A stretch of DNA of 64,000 nt from Anisodus tanguticus (Eukaryota > Streptophyta > Magnoliopsida > Solanales > Solanaceae). Of this stretch, positions 1 through 10,458 are shown in pieces. The position numbers were made by a program, and so were the translations under genes. Each line of letters starts with the position of its first letter. Within the stretch, counting starts at the first letter, position 1. Below the pieces are notes generated by a model. The model saw nothing but the letters and a program-made list of their open reading frames with translations. It did not search any database and was not told the origin of the DNA. The DNA lies in the NCBI GenBank assembly GCA_034509755.1, contig CM067544.1, forward strand, positions 19,339,001 to 19,403,000, read 5' to 3'.

Positions 1-842
1 GAGCCACCCATGTTTATAATTTGCAAGTTTCTCAAACCAAAGTACTCCATTACATATTCGCTGCTGGTTCGTCTCTTCGTAAAAGTCTAATACCAAAAGA
101 CTTAGATGATTAAGAGTTCTGCCGTTTTGGGATAAATATATTATAGAACTGTATAATAGATACATACATAGCATTGATTTATGTTGCTAAAGTAAAATTT
201 CAGTAAGTTTTCGGCTTAGGAGATTAAAATAGGTCGGACCTATTTTTACCAATTCATAATTTACTCAACTCGTTTTATGGGTTACAACCCAACCATTTTT
301 ATTTAATTTGTTCAAATTTAACCAAACTCGTTCATTTATCACCACTAAATCGAGACCTTACAGTTGACTAAAAAGGTAAAAATACACATTATATCAAGAT
401 CAAACTTATGTCGATTTCTACGTTGTATTATTATTTTGTTTAAGTAATAATCATACGAGTTGTAGTTAGCAAGATGCACTTAGCCATAGTTGATAGTTCG
501 TCCCTCCCACAAGAGGAAGGTGTGGATTTTAACCAGCTTGCATATTCAATTAGGAAGAAAAATTGTAGAACGGGAAAATAAAGGAGTTTGAAAATTATTT
601 TTAATAGGTAAAATTAGAAGAAATAAAATTGACTACATCCAATGTTTACCCCAAACCGCACTAACTTATCATGATTAGTGATAAAAATGAAGTGAAAATA
701 TATATTAATTAATTATTGGTTAACTTATCAAAGTTTATATATATTAACAAATTTTAATTTAGTTATTATGTAACATCGAGTGTAGTAAATTTTCTCCATA
801 AGATTTTACTACTTCAAACATTGTGTGTCTATATTACCTATA
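1..842. other. AT-rich intergenic DNA, nothing recognised
   Basis: No coding frame of useful length, RNA gene or repeat terminus could be recognised. The segment is AT-rich with short poly-A and poly-T runs, which is ordinary for a plant intergenic region. Confidence 0.6.
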
Positions 843-1180
843 TCCTCCCCCATTGTATGTGATGCCGTTTGATTGAGCATGGAATATAAAAAGAGAGAAA
901 GATTTTTTAAATATGTGGTGATCTAAAATAAGGCATAGATATTTGTTTGACTATAAATCATCTCATTAAGGTTAAAATAAAAGATTTAATTTAAATTATT
1001 TTTAAATGTAGAAGAATATTATTTTCTTGGAACAAACCGATCTAAAACAAGTCATAAATATTTGTGTGACTATAAATCATCTTATTAAGAGTAAAATGAC
1101 ATGTTTAATTTATTTATTTTTAAAAATGTAGAAGGATATTATTAATTTTTTAAAAGTGATATCACATAAACTGAAAATAA
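843..1180. mobile_element. Degenerate Stowaway-like MITE with internal duplication
   Basis: The left end has a C/T-rich start followed by a block (about 860-885) that resembles the subterminal part of a common Solanaceae Stowaway family. The right end near 1162-1176 is decayed. Inside, a block of about 104 bp occurs twice in tandem (920-1023 and 1039-1142), each copy starting with gatctaaaa and ending near gaatattatt or ggatattatt. The second MITE at 1979 shares the same internal sequence. Family assignment is from memory of the consensus and the boundaries are approximate. Confidence 0.55.
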
Positions 1181-1976
1181 GAAGTATTTTAGTTTTACAG
1201 GACAATAACACTAAATTACAATTACACCTAAATAAGCAAATTTTACTACTTTGCAGAAACACTTATTTTCTCTTAAAATTTGATCAAATACCTAATTTCT
1301 TTTTAAATAAACACTTTTAGCTTTCCAAAATCTTAACCAAACAGGTTACAAGAAAGAAAGCTCCAAATGTAGTTTCACAGACAAGGGTTAGTGCTATAGT
1401 ATATTGTGACATGCTATAGTAAATATAATGTCATGAATGAGTACATTTTAGCAGTAACCAATGTACGTTGATTTTATAATTATAAATCTCATAATAATAA
1501 AAGGGACTGAATTTGGCCTATCCATTTAATAATCAGTGTACATAAAATCATATCACAATATAAAATGGGATAATGAAATCAATCTTTTTTTCTTAAGAAT
1601 CTTTGGATGATTCGTTTTTTAATTAATCCTAGATGCAGAGAAGCTAATTAAAGAGACCCTCAACCCATTATGGGAGGATTTGGTACAAGTCCCTGTGTAC
1701 TATAACAAAATAATTTATTAGAGAATCTCATTTTTATAGGATTGTAGTTGATTTGGTGTCTAGTTGGATTGATATGGAAGTGTAGGGTGGTTTTGTTTTA
1801 TTTTATTTTATTTTTTTCTTAATGACAGCAAAACACAAAATAAAGAGAAAATAGAGAAAAGAAGAGTTAGACAAATCGTGTGGAGGAATGCATGCTGTAG
1901 TTTTGCATGTGCCCACAATCTATAGTAGATATGCTCTACCATCTCTCCCCACTTATTTTGTCCTTGTATAAGTATT

Positions 1977-2137
1977 TACTCCCTCAGTCTAATTTATTTA
2001 ATGTAGTTTGACTAAATAAGAAGTTTAAGAAATATAATAAGATTTTTTAATTTTGTGATTTAGAATAAGTCAAAGATATTTATATGGTTATAGATCATAC
2101 CGTTAAGCGTAAAATATAAAATTTAAAATTAAATTAT
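1977..2137. mobile_element. Truncated Stowaway-like MITE
   Basis: A TA dinucleotide at 1977-1978 is followed by ctccctcagtctaatttatt, the typical Stowaway terminus. The interior (about 2040-2130) resembles the interior of the element at 843-1180. No matching gggagta terminus is seen to the right, so the copy is truncated or decayed. Confidence 0.6.
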
Positions 2138-2822
2138 AGTATTTAATATTAATCAAATCATGATTAGTACTAACATCAAATCACCATCTAATCAACAAAA
2201 TCCCTTGGTTCCTCCTACGTCTTGTTTAATTACTACTGTATTTAATTATTTTTTCTTGTTATACTAGTAGTACTTAATTATGTTTTACGCAAAAGGTTCG
2301 GGCTCTACCTATGTGGAGCTAATCTGCTTTTCTCTTGTTAAAATAATTTTTCACATAATGTTGACAATCCCATATTCTACTGTACAGACCTGGGACAAAC
2401 AAAATGTGATGAAGTTATACTTTAATCCTATTATTATTTTTTCGTGAGACTAACTTTGGGCTCTACATGTCTAAGTTGTTCCACTTTGATATATTATGCT
2501 TTTCAATAAATATTCTATTGTGATTTTGGAGGAAGAAAAAGACTACTTTATTGAAGTAACTTAAAGAGAGAAATCCGCCAGATATGCCTACTTTTCTGGC
2601 CTTTATGTCTAAAGAAGCTTATATAACTACTAGGTATAAAACTGCAAAGGCGTTATGTCTAAATTCAATTGGAATGCCATAAAACTCCAATTGAAACTTT
2701 TGCTTAGCGCAGAACATAATGGAGTCAAGCATATAATCTCGTAGAGGATACCAATAACTAATTGGACTTAACGTTCGATTATTTTCACACTTATTACAGC
2801 TCCAACTTTTATCAAGTGTTTT
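2138..2822. other. Intergenic DNA, nothing recognised
   Basis: No gene, RNA or repeat end was recognised. Only short frames broken by stops are present. Confidence 0.5.
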
Positions 2823-2843
2823 TTAATCTGTTAGAGTATATAC

Positions 2844-3016
2844 TTTTTTTTGGTTTCTCACCCATTGTTCGATAGACTAAATCTCGATCGCACATTGCAG
2901 GACCCATTTTTGTGGCGGCGCTCCCAACAGATTTTCTTTTTTATCCGAGAGACTCGAACCCAAAACCTCTGAATAAGCGTGGAGGACCCCAACTATTCCA
3001 TCACAACCCATTTTGG
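2844..3016 (-). mobile_element. tRNA-derived SINE (Solanaceae SolS-like), minus strand
   Basis: Read on the minus strand, the element begins near 3016 with a tRNA-like head. The head contains a B-box match, ggttcgagtc, at about 2950-2960, and a plausible A box lies upstream. The body reads tgttgggagcgccgcc and the 3' end is an A-run (2844-2851 on the plus strand is T-rich). This is the layout of Solanaceae SolS-type SINEs. The element is flanked by near-identical target duplications, ttaatctgttagagtatatac at 2823-2843 and ttaatctgttatatac at 3017-3032, which differ by a small internal gap. Exact subfamily is not determined. Confidence 0.75.
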
Positions 3017-3032
3017 TTAATCTGTTATATAC

Positions 3033-3315
3033 TTGTATATCAGTATAGAGAAAAAATGTGGTATTCAAGAACATCTAATTTTAGAAAGGTTTTCTTAAAA
3101 GGATAATTTTTTCCCAGTAATAAAATTAACTGAATTTGAGGAGTAGACGACTACAACAACAACAGTAATTTGAAGAGTAGAATGTGCGTTATTAGATTGA
3201 GGTAGAATTGATCAATCGATTGACATATATAAGTGTGTGTATGCATGTCGAAATTGCTTCAACACCTAATAAGGATATTCACAGAAAATCCGCATTTTCC
3301 TCTCGATTTTTTTTT
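3033..3315. other. Intergenic DNA, nothing recognised
   Basis: Short AT-rich stretch between the SINE and the inferred left MULE terminus. No gene or repeat was recognised. Confidence 0.5.
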
Positions 3316-3608
3316 GGAAAATTTATAGCGTAACTAATAGTTAAGAGCTAATTATATCTCATAGCTATAATTTCATTTAATTACTTCACATAGCTAAAAG
3401 GCATATATAAATCACAATTATTAACTATTATATGAAAATACCCGTAAATGAAAAGCAATCATAACATTCGGCGTGTATCCCTCATTCACTCATATTCAAC
3501 CGCTTTCGCTCTCTTTCTCTTTCAATCTTCTCTGTTTTTTCCTCCATTTTTCTTTTGCACGATCCTCACACATTCACTCATTCTAAATCGTAGTTGCGCA
3601 CTAATAGG

Positions 3609-5152
3609 TTGAAAGTATACTTATGTCCTAGAGACAATCTATATTAGGACAAATGTACTTTATACACATTCGTATAATTATTAATGGAGATTAATATTTT
3701 GGCATTTGCAATTATTGAATTATTAATTGATTGTTTATAATATTCTATAATATGCATCCCTGGAGGTTACGCCGTTATTAATAATGTGAGTTATTAATAT
3801 TATAACGTAATTCTTAAAATAGCCTCGACTAATGATCATCGAGAATGGGATATCGATGATATGTGATAAGTCGACATGTGGTCTGCATCACATCCTTAGA
3901 GGATGTAGTATGTCTCACCTGCTACGAGTAATGGTTGCTCGTGATGGATACATGGATACTTTGGAAGTATTGGTATACCCTGCTGATATACTGTTTGTTA
4001 TACTTGTCTAAAGTATGATCAGCGTGTGGGAGATAGAAGTCCTTAGACTTGAGGTCAATATGCACCTTGTCTACAAAATAATATACTTTGATCATGTCCT
4101 AAGCTCAAATGCCTTATAGGTTGAGATACGGCTTGTATTTGGTACATTACGATGTGGGTTAAAGGTGGTAGTTGAGCCAAGATTAGGATTCATTCCTCAA
4201 ATGTATATTCGAGAGAACACTCAGCTTCTCAGTGATATTAGGTTGACTAAGTTGTTGGCCAACGCAATAGACATATTTAGAATATGGTCTAGTTGTCAAC
4301 TAATATAGATGAGATACAATTATTAAACCATTTGGATAGACACTTGACAAATCCTAAGCTTGATCGGGTGTGTCGTGAATGAAAGGATTTTATCTTACCA
4401 CATAGAGGTTAAGTTTACTGGATTCGTGTAAACATACTTCACATATTGAGTTCGTCTTGCGCCGCCGCCTAGGAGTTCCGCGTAGACCTTAATTTGATTA
4501 ATGTCGATATGTAAAGGTTGTAGGGTCACACTATGTCGATTGTCTTTTCAATCTAAGGATGTATTGAGAGAGTATTAAATATTCAATTTAGAATCGAGAT
4601 ATTTAAATGAATAATGATTGTTTTAATTAAGCCAAAATTGGATTTTGGATTTAATTAAGAATGTGGTGAAAATAAATTGAGACGGTATAGGGCCACGTCG
4701 AGCGCCGCGGCGCCCACACTATAGGGCCGCGGCGCTAATGACCTAATCTGTCTCGATTTGTGGGCCAGGCCCAAGGTCAAACCCTAATCCGGTTTTCACC
4801 AAATTTTCACCTATAAATACAGACATTCCCTTCATTATTCAATACACCTGATTTTCATATCATTATTCTAAGTCTCAGAGACTCAGAATCAAAACGCTCT
4901 CTCGAACCTCTGCCGAATTTCCTATCTTTCCAAAGGAGGAATACATTGAAGCTTAGAGCTTGCAATCGTAAGGGCATTCGCGTGCGCACCTATAGTAGAT
5001 AAAGATTCCAGATAAATACAACATGTAAGTGTTCGTACTTTATGTTACAGGTTTTGATTGTCATATAACCATACCAGAAGTAATTGTTAGGGTGAGTAAG
5101 AACAAAAATTTAAACTTTCGGTGTGCCTTACTTATGTGTTTTGAACCCAACA
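3609..5152 (+). mobile_element. LTR-like block, possible solo LTR inserted in the MULE
   Basis: The block starts ttgaaagtatac and ends gaacccaaca, giving TG...CA style ends (TG at 3610, CA at 5151-5152). It contains a TATA-like ctataaata at 4812-4820, followed about 30-90 bp downstream by leader-like C/T-rich sequence. Near 5024 a splice-donor-like catgtaagt is followed by an acceptor-like gttacag. No primer-binding site follows the right end and no coding domain was seen, which suggests a solo LTR. No clear 5-bp target duplication was found, so the limits and even the class are tentative. Confidence 0.4.
4685..4735. other. GC-rich palindromic island inside the LTR-like block
   Basis: This island stands out in AT-rich surroundings. 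It contains a perfect 12-bp palindrome, gcgccgcggcgc, at 4702-4713. A second copy of the motif set (tatagggcc followed by gcggcgc) repeats within 20 bp. It is probably part of the promoter or leader of the LTR. Confidence 0.6.
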
Positions 5153-5291
5153 AAACCCTACATAGATAAGTTATTGGGGTAGTTTTTAGTGTATTTTATT
5201 TCATTGGTTCTTACCTTTCTCTGATTTTAAGTAAAAAAAAATGTACGCCATTGTTAGGGTTTTTACCAGAAGAGCATAAAGTTGTGTTCTA

Positions 5292-6960
5292 ATGGCGGAC
5301 CAAAGCACTCCAACCAGAGTTACTAGAGGTATGGTCAATTATGATGATGCTCATTCTTTTGATTTTTGTATCACTCAAGATTATGGAGAAATTGTAGGCT
5401 GTGTTGCTAAAATATCTGCCGAGAGTATCTTAAGATGCCTAATGACCCTGAAGTTTCAAAATCTGCAAAGCGAAAGGAGGTTGTGCAAACTTCATCTAAA
5501 TTTAAAGCCTCTATATCAACTATTGAAAAGCAGAGAAAACTCATCGATGCCGCTCCAGTAAGTAAGCTTAAAAATGTTGCAAAAAATGCATCGGGGAGCG
5601 AGCCTAATAATGATGTCGACGATAAACCTCCAGAAGCAGTGCAGTTGAAACCATAGATATTGTATTTTTCAGTCACAATAATGGATACAATATATTCATG
5701 TATTCATTATAAATTAAGATTGACATTTTTATCAGCAATGAATACAATATATATTTGTAATTAATCTTCTATTTGATACCCTGTATCAGCCAACTTCATA
5801 TTGATATTGTATTTTGATTTTTTTATTAATACAATCTTTAGTTTATCTATCTTGTGTATGTATACCTAAACATTATATACAATGTCTTTTATTTATACAC
5901 TGTATTTTAGTTTATGTATCATGTATATGTATTTCTTGAATAGTGTATACAATGTAGATGCATTGTAATCTATTTGTATAATTGAGATATGGATACAATC
6001 ATTTCTAGTGTATTTAAGGATATGTATACAATGTATCATTGCCTTTGTTGATAAAAATAGATACACCTTTTTAATACAGTGAATACAACACATCAAATAT
6101 ACAATATATTCAATAACTTTAATGTGTTTCAGTTATGCATACAAGGTTCCTTTTTATGAATTTTTATGTGATTGTATCTTGGTGAATACATTGTATTATG
6201 AATACAATGTATATTTTTGTCTGTGGATTTTGCTTTTATTTCTTTATACAACAAGCTATATGTTGTAATCTGTTTGTATTGTATTTTGCCCTGTTTGGTT
6301 GATTCAGTGCATGAGTTGAATTAATGTATTTTATCACAAGTATTTGTATTATTTTGTTAACACACGTTTTCTTAAATTGAGTACATGATAAGAAATTCTT
6401 TGTTAGATATCCTCCTACTCATCCTATGCACATGTTGTTGCACAAACACTAAAAATTTTAAAGAACTGAAAGAGACATTGACCGAACAACAATACATATT
6501 ATTTGAGAAAACTTGCTTTGGCGTATTCCTCCAGATGCCGCATTGTGAGGTTCAAGCACAAATGTTGAGGTGCTTCATAGTGAGAGAGCTGAATGCAAGT
6601 ACTGAAGATGCGTTCTTGATGGATATAAATGATAGCGAATTGAGGTTTACCATTAGAGAATTTTCCATTGTATCTGGTTTGAAGTGTGCTGGTGATTTAG
6701 ATGATTTTAAAGTTGCTCCAAAGAAGAAAAACATGTTAATGAAAAGATATTTCGGAGACGGTATTTTCAGCAGAAGTGTACTGCGGGATGTATGTTGCTG
6801 CATTTGCTGAGTGTTTGAGTTTGGAAGACGGTATTCCCGCAGAAGCATTTGATGATGAAACAATATGAACAAGATATGGTGCACTTTTGTGAGCGGAAGA
6901 TAGAGGGGTAATGAGGCACCAACAAAGTCTGTTAGACCAAAGATAGATTTTGATCAAGTT
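5292..6960 (+). pseudogene. DUF1985 / Ulp1-type cysteine protease gene of the MULE, broken and internally deleted
   Basis: Three pieces of one gene type can be read. First, an N-terminal part starts MADQSTPTRVTRG at 5292 and continues after a frameshift near 5425 as a Lys-rich frame to 5656. Second, a DUF1985 domain lies at 6385-6775, with hallmark stretches PHCEVQAQMLRCFIVREL and ELRFTIREFSIVSGLKC. Third, in another frame from 6779, comes the C-terminal end of a Ulp1/SENP (C48) domain, YCGMYVAAFAE. The usual catalytic Asp-Cys-Gly here reads Tyr-Cys-Gly (Cys codon 6782-6784). Later the frame has stops at about 6866 and 6892. Everything between DUF1985 and the protease Cys, including the catalytic His and Asp, is missing. 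Family members act as SUMO-protease-like proteins carried by plant MULEs; this copy cannot be functional. Confidence 0.7.
5657..6370. repeat. AT-rich segment dense in GAATACA/TGTATTC motifs (intron-like)
   Basis: Between the N-terminal and DUF1985 pieces of the MULE gene there is no coding frame. The segment is crowded with gaataca, tgtattc and tgtatac motifs on both strands. It could be an intron of the original gene or expanded subterminal repeat sequence. Confidence 0.45.
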
Positions 6961-7700
6961 GAAAAAATCATAGTCAATTAGTTATTTGTATTCTGGATCA
7001 CAGAACATATTGTTATGGTTTTAGTGTCTTTTTTATCGTATTTTCATGGATTAAAACACAATTTTTATGTTGAATATGCACTATGCAGCTAATGTATTAT
7101 GAATACAATCCATTTTACGCAATGTATTCAAGTTTTCTTTCATTACATAGCTTTATTCAGTTATTGATTTTTCTTAGAATACATAATGTACAGTTAGTAT
7201 CTTATGAATATAATTCATGCTTTTCAAGGTATTCAGGTTGTAATTTATCTGAATACACAAATGATGAATATAGTCATTATACAATAAAGTATTCAGATAA
7301 AAGCTATTCATTATCATAATATATTCATATTTAACTAATATAAACAGATTATTTTCCATGAAATTAAATTATGTTGCATTGTGTTCAGTTTTTGAATATA
7401 GAAAAAATAAATACATACATTACAACACACTTTCAACACATAATTTGTATGAATTGATTACATTTAGCACATACAAATTCTATATTGCATATTGAGTCAC
7501 TAGAATATCAATTCAAATAAAAACTATGTTGCAAATACATCAGCAAACAAATCATGGATGTACATACAGTATAGTATTGCTTTATTCAATTTTGCAAACT
7601 ATCATACAAGGATATAATCAGAAAAAACACATGGCATTTCATAAGTGTCTTGGTCCAATACTCAAATTATTCGGACATTAGTAACTACTGAAAAAAACAT
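6961..7700. repeat. AT-rich spacer between the two MULE genes, GAATACA/TGTATTC-rich
   Basis: No domain was recognised. The sequence again carries many gaataca and tgtattc motifs, some in inverted pairs, between the convergent ends of the Ulp1-type gene and the transposase remnant. Confidence 0.45.
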
Positions 7701-7703
7701 TAA

Positions 7704-8108
7704 CTACTTTCTTCTAGGTTTATTCCTACAAGAACGCCTATTGTATCCAGTATGTCCACATGTACTACATGCATTTGTTCTTTCACCAGGTAGCAATTCA
7801 GATAAAGGCTTATCGCATTTTTTCTTTGGACTTCTAGGAGGTCTCTTGTATCTTAGGGGAAAAACTTCCTCTTCGGCGATTTATATAGGCATTTTCCATT
7901 CACGCGGATCTGGTAGAGGATACACTGGGACATCATAGGTCTTCATCACAGTTTGCAGTTTGTATAAGTTTGAGCCGTAGTTGTCGGCAGTTAGATTTTT
8001 GCTTTTAAGAATTCCCCAAGCATGTGGGCATGGCATCTCTTCCATTTGAAACTTTTTTGCATCTACAAATATTTTTGTCAATACAAATAATGAAACATCG
8101 TCCTTCAT
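7704..8108 (-). pseudogene. MULE transposase C-terminal remnant (SWIM zinc finger and zinc knuckle)
   Basis: On the minus strand the frame shows the end of a SWIM-type zinc finger, MPCPHAWGILKS, followed by NLYK and DVPVYPLPDPREW. After an in-frame TAA (7881-7883) come a basic stretch KRPPRSPKKK and a zinc knuckle CSTCGHTGYNRRSC, ending at TAG 7704-7706. This is the C-terminus of MURA-type transposases. Damage is clear. The internal stop interrupts the frame. An extra A in the run at 8053-8058 shifts the frame away from the expected Cys-x-Cys half of the SWIM motif, which is readable in the neighbouring frame. The knuckle His is Tyr. The DDE catalytic part is absent upstream, so the gene is a 5'-deleted fossil. 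Confidence 0.8.
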
Positions 8109-9070
8109 TAATTACTCTGTGCAAGTACTCCATTGATGATATTACCTATGCAACAACAAATAAATTCTAGTAAAGTATAACATGTATTCAATAAAAATCA
8201 CCGGCTAATGTATTACTGTATTCAGTTTTAATAAATTACATACTCAAGAATACATTTGTATTTAGTGAATACAGGTGTATTCACTAAATACAAGTGATGT
8301 ATATTGTTGAGTCAAGATACAATGGTTCATGTATTTGATATTAATTTTTTTGAAACTCATATCTATTCTCACTTGATTCGCTATTGCAACAACCAACTCC
8401 TCATACGAGGCATACTCTTTAAAAACAGTCGCATCAATAGTGTAATTGAAAAAATAATTATGATCATTCTAAATATCGAAATGTCGAATTAACGCCGTTA
8501 CGTTTGACTTTTCTTGTATTTGAATTCAGTACAGTAATCATGAAAACTAGATCAATTGAACTATTATTTGAAAATTTTAACATGAACATTAATTGAATTC
8601 AAAAAATTTACCTGCAGAATACAGTATCAACGTTCGTACTCATGTATATATATTGATACGAGAACACTGTCATAATCTCAATATATTTCATCACAATTGA
8701 TTTCAGTAGAAGCTCTTACAAACAATACTGAATTCGAAATACAAAACGAACTTGATTCGCAGTTGAGATTGAGAAAGTTTAATACATAGATTTGATATTG
8801 TTGAATTCAATTTTTGAAGTGAAGTGCTCTGTTTCAGGATATTGATGATGAAAATTTGAATTTGAAATTGAATGTATGAAAGAATAAAGAACCGTGTTAA
8901 AATTGGGAATATATTATGTTCTGCATGATTTAAGGAGATTTTATTGTGCTTGCCATGTTTAGAAGATCCTTCCCACGTTTTCAGCAGATTTTTAACGAGA
9001 TCATTTTATGAATACACCCGATAAACAGACGATGTATCAACTGAAAAGTAGCTACCCGCTGTAAATATTG
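8109..9070. other. MULE-internal AT-rich DNA with no recognisable coding
   Basis: The upstream part of the transposase would be expected here but no conserved block could be read in any frame. The stretch holds the palindrome at 8257-8292 and scattered tgtattc motifs. Confidence 0.45.
8257..8292. repeat. 36-bp near-perfect palindrome
   Basis: The left arm tgtatttagtgaataca (8257-8273) and right arm tgtattcactaaataca (8276-8292) are perfect 17-bp reverse complements separated by gg. The symmetry extends outward to about 21 bp with one mismatch. Both arms are built from the tgtattc/gaataca motif that is common in this MULE interior. Confidence 0.9.
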
Positions 9071-9310
9071 AAACTATAGCTATGACAAATTTAAAACCCC
9101 TATACTATAGTCATTTGTGAAATTTTCACAGGAGAATTTACTTGGGGTAGAAAACATATAAAAGGTATTTATATTTAGTAACTGCACTTTACTTTAATTA
9201 CATCTGATAGCGAAATATTGTATTTCAATTACACAAGGTAACTCTATCCTCATCTCTGCTCTCTTCCCTCTCTTTCTCTCTCCTTCTCTCTCGCCCATCT
9301 CCTCTTTTTC

Positions 9311-9762
9311 ACCCTTCTGTCTTCCTCTCCATATTCTCCGTCGAGTTCCAACCGCCGCCGCATACACCGACAGTGAAAAGAGAGGTCGGTAAAGTCCAAA
9401 TTCGCCACCCTTCAGTCTTGCTCTACATCTTCTCATGCACTCAATCCATCAACTAGTGAATATGCTCCGGTTTTATCTGTGGCGACTTCTCCACCGGTAG
9501 ATACTCCGGTGAGCACTCCGACATATTCTCCGGCGGCATCAGACGTTCTGGCTTGTATTGTGACTCCATTGGCATCACCAAGCATTTCTTCAAGTTCAGT
9601 AACTCCATCAGAATCACCGACTTCTATTTTCCTATCTATCTTTTACGACGAGTTCTAATCGCCGCCACCACCCTTCTGTCTTCCTCTCATCCATCAAACC
9701 TGAGAGTTTCAACCACCGTCGCGACACACCAACCGGTAAATGAGAGGTCAGTAAGAGCAGAT
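9311..9762. repeat. Diverged duplication of a roughly 90-bp segment
   Basis: The 19-mer acccttctgtcttcctctc occurs at 9311-9329 and again at 9670-9688. It is followed at matching spacing by gagtt(c/t)caacc (9343 and 9704) and gagaggtc (9380 and 9742). The offset is 359-362 bp, so about 90 bp was duplicated. Confidence 0.7.
9377..9658 (+). pseudogene. Pro/Ser/Thr-rich open segment, possible captured gene fragment
   Basis: One frame stays open for 93 codons, from the stop at 9374 to the TAA at 9656-9658. It encodes a Pro/Ser/Thr/Ala-rich chain including VATSPPVDTPVSTPTYSP and SPSISSSSVTPSESP, resembling arabinogalactan-type or extracellular linker regions. No start codon near the 5' end, signal peptide or domain is present. 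Its GC content is higher than the flanks. Given the MULE setting it may be a captured host fragment, but low-complexity coding-like composition alone is weak evidence. Confidence 0.35.
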
Positions 9763-10458
9763 CTGGCTGGAACAACCCATATCTGATCGAAACAACAATT
9801 TTTGGTAACTTTGTCGGCTGAGCACCAGAGACCAGCAGGATCCTTACAACGACGATATACGGTGACTTCCAGTGTACACCGACAATTTGTGATGTATTTT
9901 TATTTCTTGTATCTCAGTTATGAGCATATTGTATCTCATATTTGAACGTATTTTATTTGTTGTATCTCAGATCTGAGTATATCTTATTTCTTGTATCTCA
10001 GATCTGAGTGTATTTTTTATTTTAGTGTAAAATTCAGTATTTCTTTATAGATTTCACCTATATTTTGATGGAGATTTTTTTGTATACAAATAAAGAATAC
10101 AATAGAAATTCCTTATATTTTTTGCATTTATATTGTTTGAATACAACTGAATTTAAATGCAATAAGTTGAATATAGTGTAAAAGTAGCTACGAATGAATA
10201 CAACCGAATTGAATACAACGAAATACAGCCGAATATGAATACATGTTACTGTAGATATGAAATGTAATTAACAAAAATGTAGCTATGCCAAAAAAAAAAC
10301 CAAAGTATAGTCATTTATGAAAATTTCGCTTTATTTTATTTGATATTCGCCACTTATAGTCTCCTCTTATCTCTTGGTTAATTTTAATTATTCAATTTTC
10401 TGTGTCATCCTTGTATATAGTCGTGTTAGTCTGCTTTATGTATCATTTAAATTATGGA

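Larger units (their letters stand above)
3316..9130. mobile_element. Decayed Mutator-like element carrying a Ulp1-type gene
   Basis: The interior holds remnants of both genes expected in this class of plant MULE: a DUF1985/Ulp1-protease gene on the plus strand (5292-6960) and the end of a MURA-type transposase on the minus strand (7704-8108). Inferred terminal inverted repeats support the limits. The left end starts with ggaaaattt at 3316 and contains tcatagctata at 3359-3369. The right end contains the reverse complement of that 11-mer at 9075-9085 and closes with aaattttc near 9121-9128. The TIRs are diverged and no 9-bp target duplication was found, so the ends are less certain than the genes. 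An LTR-like block (3609-5152) appears to be inserted near the left end. Confidence 0.55.
9131..10329. mobile_element. Second MULE-derived segment with its own right-end repeat
   Basis: The end at 10275-10329 (tgtagctatg, then agtatagtcatttatgaaaa) is a direct repeat of the MULE right end at 9071-9130 (tatagctatgac, then atagtcatttgtgaaa). The DNA between them is a C/T-rich leader-like region (9240-9330), a Pro/Ser/Thr-rich open segment, and a stretch rich in tgtatctcagatctgag repeats (about 9895-10020). This looks like a second, non-autonomous MULE or a duplicated end. No matching left terminus was found. Confidence 0.4.

Noticed and set aside
2844..3016. Functional tRNA gene
   Set aside because: Box-like sequences are present, but the body continues into a SINE-type 3' region with an A-run and target duplications, and no cloverleaf could be drawn.
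5893..6096. Minus-strand 67-codon frame in the MULE interior
   Set aside because: It is a translation of the tgtatac/gaataca-rich repeat DNA, with no conserved motif.
9194..9436. Minus-strand Arg/Glu/Lys-rich frame of 80 codons
   Set aside because: It is the complement of a C/T-rich leader-like tract; the composition explains the charge-rich translation.
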